64,000 bases of DNA. Origin: Virgibacillus senegalensis (GTDB lineage: Bacteria > Bacillota > Bacilli > Bacillales > Amphibacillaceae). Position 1 is the first letter of the stretch. The number at the start of each line of letters is the position of its first letter. Shown piece by piece: positions 18,504 through 26,942 of the stretch. The position numbers were made by a program, and so were the translations under genes. Where the stretch lies: positions 57,102 to 121,101 of the forward strand of contig NZ_LN611423.1 in NCBI RefSeq assembly GCF_000821245.2, written 5' to 3'. The notes under the pieces are model-generated. The model did no database searches. It was not told where the DNA came from and saw only the letters and a program-made list of their open reading frames with translations.

Positions 18504-18810
18504 GGGGTCAGTCCCTCAAATGGCCAATCGTCCTAAAAGCTTTGTTTTGGGGACTGACCCCAAAACTGAAAATTGATTACCCCCTATAATCTGTCATCCC
18601 TGGTATGCCGGGGATTCAGATGAAATAGCAGCTTTCGGGGACTGTCCCCAAACTGCTATTAATCACCGATTTAAGTATTTTGGGGACTGACCCCACGACC
18701 TGACCCCACGACCTCTGACCCCGCGATCTGGGGACTGTCCCCGCCAACCGAACCATCCCCTGGTTCCCCCGCCATCACACCGACCCATCCCCTGGTTCCC
18801 GGGTGTCACT
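18504..18810. repeat. GGGGACTG-type palindromic repeat cluster 2
   Basis: The densest cluster. GGGGTCAGTCCC (18504), GGGGACTGACCCC (18549), GGGGACTGTCCCC (18637), GGGGACTGACCCC (18682), partial TGACCCCACGACC copies, GGGGACTGTCCCC (18730), then a duplicated CCCATCCCCTGGTTCCC near 18753 and 18785. No coding signal. It fills the gap between the SRAP and DUF1992 genes and touches the end of the latter. Confidence 0.75.
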
Positions 18811-19183
18811 ATATCCCGAAGCGCTTATTGATTTTTCCGGAATATTTCCGGAATCCGCTGCTTTTCTTCATATTATTTTTTTCGATCAACATGCGAAGTT
18901 GTAGCTCTTTTTCGGATAACTGCTTACGGTAACCTTCTTTTTGCTCCGGATTCTTGGCAAGGTCCACCATTTCCTGAAGAGAAATCAATTCTTTTTGTAG
19001 CCGCACTTCGTCTGGAAGATAGCCGGAATTTTTCATCATTAGGTAACTGGTGCGCATATCTTCCGGTATTGCCGACAAATCCTCCAGTTCCTGCCTCTTC
19101 CCCTTCCCTGGTAGGTTATCCAATTCTCCGTCACGAATCGCCTGTTGAATTTTTTCCTCTGCCATTCGGCTCGCAAAATCCAT
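18809..19183 (-). CDS. DUF1992 (DnaJC28 conserved domain) protein
   Basis: A 124-residue protein with the DUF1992 motif near the start: SRMAEEKIQQAIRDGELDNL followed by PGKGK, as in bacterial relatives of the DnaJC28 conserved region. The rest is helical and charged, ending in lysine-rich sequence. Function is unknown. Of two in-frame ATGs, 19183 is favoured because AGGAGG lies 6 nt upstream of it but directly against the one at 19189. Confidence 0.82.
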   Translation of the reverse strand: MDFASRMAEEKIQQAIRDGELDNLPGKGKRQELEDLSAIPEDMRTSYLMMKNSGYLPDEVRLQKELISLQEMVDLAKNPEQKEGYRKQLSEKELQLRMLIEKNNMKKSSGFRKYSGKINKRFGI

Positions 19184-19464
19184 CGCCATCCTCCTCTCAT
19201 TTTTTCTTCCCACTATATTCCAAGTGCAACAGCAGCCCTGCATGAGGGCATGTAGCAAATTTTTCAAGTAACAAATAGTCTCTCTATTTTATATAATAGC
19301 ACCTAGTTGAACATTCTTTTAACCTTTTCCCCTTTTTCGTTGTTTTTATAGATGTTACAATGGCCCGTGAAAAAATCAGGGTAGGTCTATCCCACCCTGA
19401 TTTGAAACGTTTTGGATCAGACCTGACGTTTCATTCAAGTAAAAAACGGGAAAGGATGATAGGG

Positions 19465-19596
19465 ATGCATGTAGGAAGCAAAGGTTGGTACGTAAGCAAA
19501 TTGAAGAATTTGGGTGTCCGCCACATAGAAGGACGCAAAATCGAACGCTATAAAAAGCCAGTACTTGCAAACCTATTGGAAGAAAAGCAGCAGTAA
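19465..19596 (+). CDS. DUF2639 small protein (YflJ-like)
   Basis: A 43-residue basic protein starting MHVGSKGWYVSKLKNLGVR, matching the DUF2639/YflJ family of Bacillus (GSKGWYV, then IEGRK and Y-K). Function is unknown. The ATG at 19465 has AAAGG 9 nt upstream; the frame is open further upstream but without family similarity. A terminator follows. Confidence 0.75.
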   Translation: MHVGSKGWYVSKLKNLGVRHIEGRKIERYKKPVLANLLEEKQQ

Positions 19597-19615
19597 GCTT
19601 TCTATGAAAAAACGC

Positions 19616-19648
19616 AAAGGGCGGGAATTCAACTTCCTGCCTTTTTTT
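19616..19648 (+). terminator. Terminator of the yflJ-like gene
   Basis: GGGCGGGAA, loop TTCAAC region, TTCCTGCC then T7. The stem has two G-T pairs. Confidence 0.75.
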
Positions 19649-19855
19649 ATAACGTAACCGTTATTGCGAAAATGCATCCTTTTCCATTGTATGTAAAATA
19701 AAAACAGTAATGTAAAGACAAGTATGAAAATGAAATGTTCTTTGGAAATCGTAAACAAAAAAACCATCAAATCCCATGCTTTTCACCCCCCATAAATAAT
19801 AGGGCGTATTAGAAAGGCTATAGTTGAAAATTTTCATCAATGGAGGAAATTATAT

Positions 19856-20863
19856 ATGTTTTCTAATGCTGAGATTGGAATCGATTTAGGAACTGCAAAT
19901 ATATTAGTTTATACAAAAGCCAAAGGAATTGTTCTAAACGAACCATCCGTGGTCGCTATAGATATGAATACGAAAAATGTAGTAGCTGTAGGCAGCGAAG
20001 CCAAAGAAATGGTCGGAAAAACACCGCAAAACATCGTACCGATCCGCCCGTTGAAAGACGGCGTCATCGCTGACTATGATGTGACGGCACAAATGTTAAA
20101 AGAAATTCTGAAAAAGGTCAGCAAAAAAGCCGGATTATCGATGCGGAAACCGACGGTAGTCGTTTGTACACCTTCCGGAAGTACTTCTGTCGAACGCAGG
20201 GCCATCCATAACGCCGTGAAAAGTTATGGGGCAAAGGAAGTGCATTTAATCGAGGAACCAGTTGCGGCTGCCATCGGATCTGATTTACCAGTGGACGAGC
20301 CTGTCGCCAACGTCATCGTGGACATCGGCGGAGGAACGAGCGAAGTCGGCATCATTTCCTTTGGCGGGGTTGTATCTTGCCATTCAGTGCGTACCGGTGG
20401 AGACAAGATGGACGACGAAATCATCCAGTATATCCGCAAGCATTACAATATTTTAATCGGAGAAAGAACGGCCGAAAACATCAAAATGGAAATTGGATAT
20501 GCCTTGATTGAACATGACGAATTATCCATGGATATCCGTGGCCGTGACATGGTTTCCGGTCTTCCACGAACCATTACCATCACTTCTCCTGAAGTACAGG
20601 AGGCGATAAAAGAATCGCTGGAGGCAATACTGGAAACGATCCGTACAACTCTGGAAAACTGTCCGCCTGAATTGAGCGGAGACATTGTCGACCACGGGGT
20701 CATGTTGACTGGAGGCGGTGCATTGCTAAAGGGAATGCAAAAATGGCTGTCTGAAGAAATCGTCGTACCAGTCCATTTAGCACCGAATCCGCTTGAATCC
20801 GTAGCGATCGGTACCGGTCGTGCTCTGAAAATGATCAACAAGCTGCAAAAAGCCGCTAAGTAA
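19856..20863 (+). CDS. mreBH: Actin-like rod-shape protein MreBH
   Basis: A 335-residue bacterial actin, the same length as B. subtilis MreBH and closer to it than to MreB or Mbl. Nucleotide-binding signatures are present: [12 protein letters not shown] (phosphate 1), [10 protein letters not shown] (phosphate 2) and [11 protein letters not shown] (adenosine). MreBH filaments guide lateral wall synthesis and the autolysin LytE. It is unlinked to mreCD, as expected for this paralogue. GGAGGAAATTATAT precedes the ATG. Confidence 0.93.
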   Translation: MFSNAEIGIDLGTANILVYTKAKGIVLNEPSVVAIDMNTKNVVAVGSEAKEMVGKTPQNIVPIRPLKDGVIADYDVTAQMLKEILKKVSKKAGLSMRKPTVVVCTPSGSTSVERRAIHNAVKSYGAKEVHLIEEPVAAAIGSDLPVDEPVANVIVDIGGGTSEVGIISFGGVVSCHSVRTGGDKMDDEIIQYIRKHYNILIGERTAENIKMEIGYALIEHDELSMDIRGRDMVSGLPRTITITSPEVQEAIKESLEAILETIRTTLENCPPELSGDIVDHGVMLTGGGALLKGMQKWLSEEIVVPVHLAPNPLESVAIGTGRALKMINKLQKAAK

Positions 20864-20963
20864 ACCGGCTGAGCAATCGCTACTCTAGTGCATAAAACCA
20901 CTCTGCTCCTTTTCACACTTTGTCGTTTCTGCTCATATAGTGGTTGAAAAGGAGTGGATTGCT

Positions 20964-21308
20964 TTGTTCACTGTTGTCTCTTTTTACCGGGTAAAGAAGC
21001 ATCATACAAACCAATTTATTACCCTTAATCAGGAAGTTGGCGTCATCAACATGTCATATGGCGCTATCGCACATGATATTTGTCTCCCCGCTAGTGCTGA
21101 TTCGGCGGCAGCTTTGGCTGCCTTTATGCAGACTGCAGAAGATGAAGACCTTTTGTTCGGTCAAATTGTCTTTCGCAATCAGTCTCACTACGAGGAGGTT
21201 TCCTTAAAATTGAAAGAAGATTTACAAATACAAGCACTTACAAAGGATTTGGCTGAGTTGATTGATTCCTCACATATCCTGACGGCTTCTTTTTCATCTG
21301 AAAAATAG
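20964..21308 (+). CDS. Uncharacterised protein, possibly DUF1428-like alpha-beta barrel
   Basis: About 114 residues if translation starts at the TTG at 20964, which has AAAAGGAG 9 nt upstream; the frame extends to a GTG at 20940. The pattern (VVSFYRVKKHHTNQFITLNQ, then LLFGQIVFRNQSHYEEVSLKL) is faintly like DUF1428 dimeric alpha-beta barrel proteins, where I/VFxSxxHRDEV is conserved. The similarity is weak and by eye. No partner genes suggest a role. Confidence 0.5.
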   Translation: MFTVVSFYRVKKHHTNQFITLNQEVGVINMSYGAIAHDICLPASADSAAALAAFMQTAEDEDLLFGQIVFRNQSHYEEVSLKLKEDLQIQALTKDLAELIDSSHILTASFSSEK

Positions 21309-21367
21309 CTTTGGTAACCAAATCATGCTATTTATCGTATAAATCCATTTTTAGTGCCGAAAAATAA

Positions 21368-21393
21368 GATTAATCGCTTGATCTCTTGGGTAT
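21368..21393 (+). promoter_or_regulatory. Candidate sigma-B-type promoter upstream of the MurE paralogue
   Basis: GATTAA, 14 nt, GGGTAT, close to the sigma-B consensus (GTTTAA, 12-14 nt, GGGTAT). It is about 95 nt before the murE2 start. The -35 has one mismatch. Seen by eye only. Confidence 0.4.
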
Positions 21394-21488
21394 AAGGGTA
21401 CTATTGGAGAAGCCCTCCTCCTAACAAGCAGAAAACTCCTACATAAATAGGACAAGCAGATAGACATTATGGATTGAGAGGTTGCGAT

Positions 21489-22964
21489 ATGAAAACAGCA
21501 GAACTATTGTCATCACTTAAAATCAAACAAATATACGGAACATTGCCTGAGGAAGTGACCGCGATCCATAACGACTCGAGGCAGACAGAGCCGGACAGCA
21601 TTTTCATCTGTACACGTGGATTTACTGTGGATAGCCACGACTACTTCCAGCAGGCGATCGATAACGGCGCTTCTGTCATCATTGCTGAAAAAAAGCTTGA
21701 TGTCGACTTGGATAAGACAGCACTTGTCATTGTGAATGATTCCTACAAAGCCACCGCTATCCTTGCCAATCATTTTTATGATTTTCCTTCAACAAAAATG
21801 ACATTGTTTGGAGTGACCGGGACGAACGGTAAAACGACAGTGACCAATCTGATTCACTCCCTTTTACAAAAAAACGGCAAAAAATCGGCTGTTTCCGGAA
21901 CCATCGGTGTGGAATTAGCAGATGAACAAATAACGAGCAACAATACAACTTGCGACGCATTGACAAATCAAAAGATCCTACAGCGTGCGATGGATCAGGA
22001 CATCGACCACATGGCTATGGAAGTCTCTTCCCATGGTTTAAGCCAGGGCAGATTATGGGGAGTGGACTTCGACGTTGTGACGTTCACCAATTTAACCCAT
22101 GACCATTTGGATTATCACGATACAATGGAACAGTATGGCTATGCCAAAGGGCTTTTGTTTGCCCAATTGGGACAAGACATGACCAAAACCAAATATGCCG
22201 TATTGAATAAAGACGATGCATGGTTCGATACGTACAGGACAATTACCGCAGCGGAGGTTATTTCCTACAGCCTGCGAGCGCCTGCCGACTTCCAAGCGGA
22301 AAATATCCAATACTATCCGGATAAAACGGTATTCACTTTGCATTCTCCGGAAGGATCCTATACGGTATCGATGAACTTGCTTGGTGAGTTCAATGTGTAT
22401 AACGTATTGGCAGCTATGGCCTCACTGTATGCCTACGGGGTCCCGGTGGAACAACTGGTCCAATTTATCGGGGAACTCGATCCGGTGGATGGACGAATGG
22501 ATAAGGTGGCAATTGAAGCTCCTGTATCGATGTACATCGATTATGCCCACACACCTGATGCGATTGACAAAGCAATTGATTCCGTACAGCCATTCAAAGA
22601 AAACAGGTTGATTTTCATGGTTGGTACAGGCGGGGATCGTGATGAATACAAACGTCCGGCGATGGCTGAAAAAGCTTCGCGTGCAGATTATGTCATCCTG
22701 ACAATCAATGATCCTCGATTTGAAGATGAAGAAACGATCTTGCGGGATATGAAAAAAGGAATGAAGCATGCCAATTATGCGTTGATCGCTGACCGCAAGG
22801 AAGCCATCCGCCATGCGATCGAAGTGAGCGAACCGGGAGATATTCTGATTTTTGCCGGAAAAGGACAAGAGGATTATCAGATTATCGAAGATACCAAGTA
22901 TCCGCACAGCGACCGAAAAATCGTCGAGGAGCAATCGCTGCTTAAATATGGAAGCGTCGAATAG
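21489..22964 (+). CDS. murE: UDP-MurNAc-tripeptide ligase paralogue (MurE family), isolated
   Basis: A 491-residue Mur ligase, full length for MurE, which adds the third residue to UDP-MurNAc-L-Ala-D-Glu. ATP loop GVTGTNGKTT, substrate loop EVSSHGLSQGRL, FTNLTHDHLDYH, and the carbamylated-lysine region (YAKGLLF) are intact. The amino-acid selectivity loop, DNPR in meso-diaminopimelate enzymes, reads NDPR here, and GKGHEDYQ reads GKGQEDYQ. The gene is alone, outside a dcw cluster, so it is probably a second copy. ATG 21489 follows GAGAGG by 7 nt; an upstream in-frame TTG lacks a ribosome site. A terminator follows. The third-position substrate is uncertain. Confidence 0.85.
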   Translation: MKTAELLSSLKIKQIYGTLPEEVTAIHNDSRQTEPDSIFICTRGFTVDSHDYFQQAIDNGASVIIAEKKLDVDLDKTALVIVNDSYKATAILANHFYDFPSTKMTLFGVTGTNGKTTVTNLIHSLLQKNGKKSAVSGTIGVELADEQITSNNTTCDALTNQKILQRAMDQDIDHMAMEVSSHGLSQGRLWGVDFDVVTFTNLTHDHLDYHDTMEQYGYAKGLLFAQLGQDMTKTKYAVLNKDDAWFDTYRTITAAEVISYSLRAPADFQAENIQYYPDKTVFTLHSPEGSYTVSMNLLGEFNVYNVLAAMASLYAYGVPVEQLVQFIGELDPVDGRMDKVAIEAPVSMYIDYAHTPDAIDKAIDSVQPFKENRLIFMVGTGGDRDEYKRPAMAEKASRADYVILTINDPRFEDEETILRDMKKGMKHANYALIADRKEAIRHAIEVSEPGDILIFAGKGQEDYQIIEDTKYPHSDRKIVEEQSLLKYGSVE

Positions 22965-22983
22965 AATCAAGGAATAACGTAGA

Positions 22984-23032
22984 AAAGGACAGCCATCTGA
23001 TTGGGGTTTACCCAAATCAGATGCTGTCCTTT
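22984..23032. terminator. Bidirectional terminator between murE2 and the glycosylase
   Basis: AGGACAGCCATCTGATT, loop GGGGTTTACCC, AAATCAGATGCTGTCCTTT: a long stem that reaches into the last codons of the convergent glycosylase gene. Confidence 0.8.
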
Positions 23033-23652
23033 AGTTGTTTCAACTGATCGATATCTTGATAAGCTTTCGCTTCCAATCGTCGTGCATACAAAATCGCTGC
23101 CGGATGGTAGATCGGAAAAACCGAATATTTCTCTTTTGTCGGGCGGTATGTCTTTTGGTCTAGACTCTCCAGTTCCATAATCGATGTTTCAAACAAACGG
23201 CCGGTTATTTCCTGCATGCTTGTATTCCATCCAGTCAATCTCCATACTGCGGTCTTGCCCATGGGGATTAGTATTTTCGGCTGAACTTGCCTTATTTCTT
23301 CATCCAATATCGGGGCATGCGCAAGTATTTCTTTTTTATTGGGCGTACGGTTGTAATTTTTGATGACCTTTTTGCCATCAACCACTTTCTCGATGATTTT
23401 ATAAGGCCGGCTGCGTACCGCACTAGTAATAAATACTTCTTCTCTTGTCACACCAAGCCTGTCCAAATATCCGGAAAAAACCTTTCCGGCCTGCCCGGTG
23501 AACGGCTTCCCGACTTCCAGCTCCGTTTTTCCCGGTGCCTCGCCGACAAACATCAAGTCTGCTCCTCGTGGCCCACGCCCCCGCACAAATCCCTCGCAAG
23601 CATATGGACGCATCCGCTCCATCGCCAACGCAATCAAATCCTCCGAAAGCAT
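23017..23652 (-). CDS. Uracil-DNA glycosylase family protein
   Basis: A 211-residue family-4-like UDG fold protein. Motif A is GEAPGKTELEVGKPFTGQAGK (split over 26-46 approximately) with the catalytic-loop pattern GxAPGxxE; the second motif is HPAAILYARR near the C-terminus. It lacks the four-cysteine iron-sulfur motif of classical family 4, like B. subtilis YpoC-type relatives, so it may be a distinct subgroup. It would remove uracil from DNA. ATG 23652 has AAGGAG at 8 nt. Its stop lies within a bidirectional terminator. Confidence 0.82.
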   Translation of the reverse strand: MLSEDLIALAMERMRPYACEGFVRGRGPRGADLMFVGEAPGKTELEVGKPFTGQAGKVFSGYLDRLGVTREEVFITSAVRSRPYKIIEKVVDGKKVIKNYNRTPNKKEILAHAPILDEEIRQVQPKILIPMGKTAVWRLTGWNTSMQEITGRLFETSIMELESLDQKTYRPTKEKYSVFPIYHPAAILYARRLEAKAYQDIDQLKQLKDSI

Positions 23653-23674
23653 CCTACACACTCCTTATCAACGA

Positions 23675-23734
23675 GGGGTCAGTCCCCCAACACTCTAACA
23701 CGACGCAGCGCTACCTTGGTGGGGGACTGACCCC
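23675..23734. repeat. GGGGACTG-type palindromic repeat, cluster 3
   Basis: GGGGTCAGTCCCCC at 23675-23688 and GGGGACTGACCCC at 23722-23734 form an inverted pair separated by about 33 nt, between two minus-strand genes. Paired as RNA they would make a hairpin. Confidence 0.75.
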
Positions 23735-23743
23735 AAATAAACT

Positions 23744-23968
23744 TTAATCAATATTTTCGAGTACTTTTTTTAGGTTTTCTGCTTCTTCTTTGGTTAGGGT
23801 GATGCCTTTTCCCATTTTTTCGTGATCCGGTGCCCAGTCGCGGATGTCATACTTGGCTTCTCTGCCGTTCCAACTCACCAAGTTCAATTCCTTTTTCCAG
23901 CCTTTCTGGGATTCGGAGATTACTCCAATGGTTTCGATGATTTCATAGTCTAACCCGGCCATAAACAT
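23744..23968 (-). CDS. YdbC/PC4-family DNA-binding protein
   Basis: A 74-residue (or 72, from the second ATG) protein of the YdbC family, a bacterial relative of the transcription coactivator PC4 that binds single-stranded DNA as a dimer. The beta-sheet pattern ends in KYDIRDWAPDHEKMGKGITL and the C-terminal helix EEAENLKKVLENI is typical. AGGAGG precedes both ATGs at 23968 and 23962. Likely a single-gene unit. Confidence 0.8.
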   Translation of the reverse strand: MFMAGLDYEIIETIGVISESQKGWKKELNLVSWNGREAKYDIRDWAPDHEKMGKGITLTKEEAENLKKVLENID

Positions 23969-24059
23969 GTTGCCTCCTCTTCTTCTGTCTATCTTCCACC
24001 ATTTGACTCTGCTATACTCAAACTAACTACTATTTTATCATTCCCGGGAGGTTTTTCTA

Positions 24060-24287
24060 ATGAAACAAAACTTCGAATTGACACCTCAGCAAAAAGAAGA
24101 GATGACCACTGCCATCAAAACGTATTTTTCCGAAGAAAGAAACGAAGAATTAGGTGATTTGGCAGCCTCGCTTATTTTGGATTTTTTTATGGAAAAGCTT
24201 GCTCCTAAGTTTTACAATCTAGGCATCGAGGATGCCCACGCCTATATGTCTTCAAAGCTGGAAGACATCTTTGAAATTCAGAAATGA
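24060..24287 (+). CDS. DUF2164-family protein
   Basis: A 75-residue protein with the DUF2164 pattern: KTYFSEERNEELGDLAASLI then LDFFMEKLAPKFYNLGIEDA. Function unknown; common as a single gene in Bacillaceae. GGGAGG precedes the ATG by 8 nt. Confidence 0.82.
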   Translation: MKQNFELTPQQKEEMTTAIKTYFSEERNEELGDLAASLILDFFMEKLAPKFYNLGIEDAHAYMSSKLEDIFEIQK

Positions 24288-24315
24288 ACTAGAAAGCCAA
24301 TTCCAAGACTATCCA

Positions 24316-24828
24316 CTATGCTTCCCTATTCCATACTTGGTAAATCGCAATCGCCTTATTCCATTTCCTAATGGTTTTTATGTAATCCATCCCCAGTCTC
24401 CTGGCAACCTTTATTGACGGCCGGTTGTCAGGATCAATCAAAGAAATCAGTTCCTGACATTTCAAATAGTCAAATCCATAATCCTTACATGCCAGTGCCG
24501 CTTCTGTTGCGTAGCCCTGTCCCCAATGCTTCCTCACAAACAAATAACCGATTTCCATTCGAACTGTTCCATCGATCTTTTGCGGCACCAATCCGCACAT
24601 CCCTAAAAATTCCCCGGTAGAAGAAGCTTCTACAACCCACAAACCGACACCGAATTTCCGGTAATTATCAAGTGTCCAATTAATCCAAAAGTTGGCTTCC
24701 TCTTCATTTTTGGTACTGGGATAATAACGCATTGCAATAGGATCAGAAAAGATTTTCATAATATTGGCATGGTCCCCCCACTTCATCAACCTTATTCGCA
24801 GCCGCTCTGTTTTCATTACAACAGTCAT
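24316..24828 (-). CDS. GNAT-family N-acetyltransferase (RimJ/RimL type)
   Basis: About 170 residues from the ATG at 24828. Begins with the RimJ-type ERLRIRLM, and has the acetyl-CoA loop VRKHWGQGYATEAALA, and NRPSIKVARRLGM near the end. The substrate (a protein N-terminus, antibiotic or small amine) is unknown. The frame is open to 24957 and a strong AAAGGAGG lies upstream near 24930, but that sequence is the arm of a terminator, so I prefer the internal start, whose own ribosome site is weak. Confidence 0.75.
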   Translation of the reverse strand: MTVVMKTERLRIRLMKWGDHANIMKIFSDPIAMRYYPSTKNEEEANFWINWTLDNYRKFGVGLWVVEASSTGEFLGMCGLVPQKIDGTVRMEIGYLFVRKHWGQGYATEAALACKDYGFDYLKCQELISLIDPDNRPSIKVARRLGMDYIKTIRKWNKAIAIYQVWNREA

Positions 24829-24916
24829 TCGACATTTCCCCAATCCGCTAGATTTCTTTCTATTGATCATCATTCCCCTATCAGCATCTCTAATAGACAT
24901 CAAGTTGCATCCAAAC

Positions 24917-24953
24917 AAAAAGCACCTCCTTTCAACTGTCAAAAAGAAGTGCT
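24917..24953 (-). terminator. Terminator downstream of the 175-residue protein gene
   Basis: Minus strand: GCACTTCTTT, loop TTGACAGTTG, AAAGGAGGTGC, TTTTT. It lies 13 nt after the stop at 24966. The 3' arm happens to contain a Shine-Dalgarno-like AAAGGAGG. Confidence 0.75.
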
Positions 24954-24965
24954 CCATCTATGGAT

Positions 24966-25493
24966 TTAATGTATTACTGATTGCTTTTTATCGGTTCTAT
25001 CCAAGTAGAAATCGATATCTTCGACCTGAAAATATTCGATGTCACCCGCTTCAAGGTCTCTCTCGCCCTCGAAACCAGCCTGTTTTGCCTCATCACTCGT
25101 TAAAATGCCTTTATCCTGTAAAACGGAAAGCAGTTTTTCATTGGCTTGCTTCAGCTTGACGACTGTCTCCGCCAAATCCTTTTTGTTTTGCTTTCCATAA
25201 AAATCATGTAACTCTTTTGTTCTGTCTTTTTCGATCAAAGTGGCTCTCCATTTAATAAAATCTCCGTGGTCGGAATAAATGATTTTACCAAAGCGCATCG
25301 GTTTCACATAATCAGCGATCATTACGTGGAAACCCTCTCCGTCCTTTACCGATTGTTCTCTTAGTTGATCGAGCTTTTGATAATCTTCTCTGGTCAATTT
25401 GACATTTATCGTTAACCTATACTGGTCCGACTGCTCTTCTTCCCATTTGTACGCCTCCAATGGAATCCCATTGATCAACATATGCAAAGACAT
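24966..25493 (-). CDS. Uncharacterised 175-residue protein
   Basis: I do not recognise a family. It is soluble and highly charged. The N-terminal third is beta-like (RLTINVKLTREDYQKLDQL), the middle mentions no known motif (GFHVMIADYVKPMRFGKIIY), and a coiled-coil segment follows (about 105-130, DLAETVVKLKQANEKLLSVL). It has the look of a phage or mobile-element structural helper, but neighbours do not support that. AAAGGAG lies 8 nt upstream of the ATG. Own terminator. Confidence 0.55.
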   Translation of the reverse strand: MSLHMLINGIPLEAYKWEEEQSDQYRLTINVKLTREDYQKLDQLREQSVKDGEGFHVMIADYVKPMRFGKIIYSDHGDFIKWRATLIEKDRTKELHDFYGKQNKKDLAETVVKLKQANEKLLSVLQDKGILTSDEAKQAGFEGERDLEAGDIEYFQVEDIDFYLDRTDKKQSVIH

Positions 25494-25598
25494 GCTCAGC
25501 GCTCCTTTCTTCTGTTGTCACCCAGCGTCTTATATCCTAAGTATAATATATTTGTCGCCGTTTGTCGGTACGAGCAGTCCAATCTCCAGCAATTATTG

Positions 25599-25820
25599 TT
25601 AAATATATGTAGAAATGGCCGGCGGGTTATCTGGAAGTTGTTTATATCGCACTTTCAGTTTATTTGCCTGATAATCATTCCTCGGCAAATCACGAGGATC
25701 ACCCGGATTGCGCGCCTTCCGTTTGGTCAGATCATGATTACAGACAGGACAAAGCCATTTGCCGATTTTGGTACTGCTGTAGGATAACTGATAACAGCGG
25801 TCACACGTTTTTCGATACAT
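25599..25820 (-). CDS. Small zinc-ribbon-like protein
   Basis: A 73-residue basic protein with two cysteine pairs, CDRC near residue 6 and CPVC near residue 24, forming a probable zinc ribbon; the C-terminal half is a basic, proline-rich tail. No named family. ATG at 25820 has AAGGAGG 9 nt upstream. Possibly nucleic-acid binding; inferred only from composition. Confidence 0.6.
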   Translation of the reverse strand: MYRKTCDRCYQLSYSSTKIGKWLCPVCNHDLTKRKARNPGDPRDLPRNDYQANKLKVRYKQLPDNPPAISTYI

Positions 25821-25856
25821 GAAAAAAACCTCCTTCATTTTCTTATGGATATGACA

Positions 25857-26153
25857 TTAAGTAAGCTGCCATAACCAGAAACCGTGCAACAGACAAATAA
25901 CTGAGTACAGCAATGCTGCTGTACAAGTTAAAAATTTAACAATCCCTGACGTTGGCAGTATTCGAAGGGTACAAAAAACGACAAGTGCGAAAGACAGGGA
26001 AATTTTCACGAATAAGAATAAAAACGGGCCAGTCTGATAGAGACTGTACATTAATGGATTTGCTTCTGATATATAGCCAGACTCGATTCCAAAGAAGGTA
26101 ATCAAAGTATCCAGCAAATTAAGCAATGCCAGGTACAGGAAGCATCCTTTCAT
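25857..26153 (-). CDS. DUF5658-family small membrane protein
   Basis: A 98-residue protein with about three membrane helices. The N-terminus (LLNLLDTLITFFGIESGYISEANPLM) carries the DUF5658 pattern: N-xxD-xxxT, G, and E-NP. Function unknown. Confidence 0.7.
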   Translation of the reverse strand: MKGCFLYLALLNLLDTLITFFGIESGYISEANPLMYSLYQTGPFLFLFVKISLSFALVVFCTLRILPTSGIVKFLTCTAALLYSVICLLHGFWLWQLT

Positions 26154-26172
26154 TCACCTTCCCCCATTCTTC

Positions 26173-26206
26173 AAAAAAGGGCGTTCTTTTGAAAGAACGC
26201 CCCTTG
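26173..26206. terminator. Terminator at the end of the tas operon
   Basis: GGGCGTTCTTT, loop TGA, AAGAACGCCC with an A6 tract to the left and CTTG to the right; on the minus strand it ends in TTTTTT, about 50 nt beyond the last tas gene. Confidence 0.85.
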
Positions 26207-26254
26207 TATAGAAAAAGGCCCTGATTATTGGGGGTAATGCAAGACCTTTTTCAC

Positions 26255-26917
26255 CTAACTTATTTTGATGTCTTTCCTGCTGCGTCGGCTATATAGATAA
26301 ACGCCTGCTCCAGCAAGGAATAGAGCGGTACCTGCGATCAACAGATTGTACATGTGCGTCGCTGTGTCCGGAAGACCTTTTCCTTCGCTGGCTCCTGTAC
26401 GATCGGATTCACTGGAACCATTGTCTGGTGCTGCCCCGACTGGCGGAGTCCCTTCCGCACTTACATTGATCGAAAAATCACTGACTAAGCCTTGAAAATC
26501 ATTCCCAAGCTCCTCTGGGAATTGGACCGTAAACGTCAACTTTTCTTGATTGCTCGCTGTCAGCGATCTTTTTTCCAGCTCTGTAAAATCAGCAAGGCTT
26601 CCACTATATAAAGACTTTTCTCCATCTTTGACTTGAAGTCTCAAGGCTTTATACAATTTTTCCGATCCTGATTTAAACTGCGCTGAAAGATAGTAATCCA
26701 TGTCCATGGTCCCCTGATTCTGGATGGTGTAAGTTCTCGTTGCCCAGTCACCGGGTTTCATATTGTCTACATCGAACAGGATATCTTTCGGCAAGGTTTC
26801 AATGTCTATCTCGTTACTGCTGGCAAATGACTTATGATAACCTACTGTGGAGAACACCATGATGAACACCACCAGCGCACATGCCGATGTGAAAAGAAGC
26901 CGGGCTTTGTTTTTCAT
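26255..26917 (-). CDS. TasA/CalY-like protein with LPDTA sortase signal
   Basis: About 220 residues. An N-terminal signal segment (about 7-33) precedes a TasA/camelysin-like beta domain with the family hallmark DVDNMKPGDWATRTYTIQNQGTMD (split: DVDNMKPGDW, then NQGTMD). After a Ser/Gly/Pro-rich spacer comes a cell-wall sorting signal: LPDTA, a hydrophobic stretch, and a basic tail (SRRSRK). LPDTA/LPDTS is the motif cut by sortase D-type enzymes of Bacillus, so the protein is probably fixed covalently to peptidoglycan. Last gene of tasA-tapA-sipW-tasA2; it starts 25 nt after sipW. ATG 26917 follows AGAGG; an upstream GTG is less well placed. Confidence 0.82.
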   Translation of the reverse strand: MKNKARLLFTSACALVVFIMVFSTVGYHKSFASSNEIDIETLPKDILFDVDNMKPGDWATRTYTIQNQGTMDMDYYLSAQFKSGSEKLYKALRLQVKDGEKSLYSGSLADFTELEKRSLTASNQEKLTFTVQFPEELGNDFQGLVSDFSINVSAEGTPPVGAAPDNGSSESDRTGASEGKGLPDTATHMYNLLIAGTALFLAGAGVYLYSRRSRKDIKIS

Positions 26918-26942
26918 CCTTATCACCCTCTATCTATATCAA

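Noticed and set aside
19573..19770. Hydrophobic minus-strand frame between the yflJ-like gene and mreBH
   Set aside because: It runs through a terminator and depends on a TTG or ATG with poor spacing to GGGGGGTGA; a competing short frame uses the same site.
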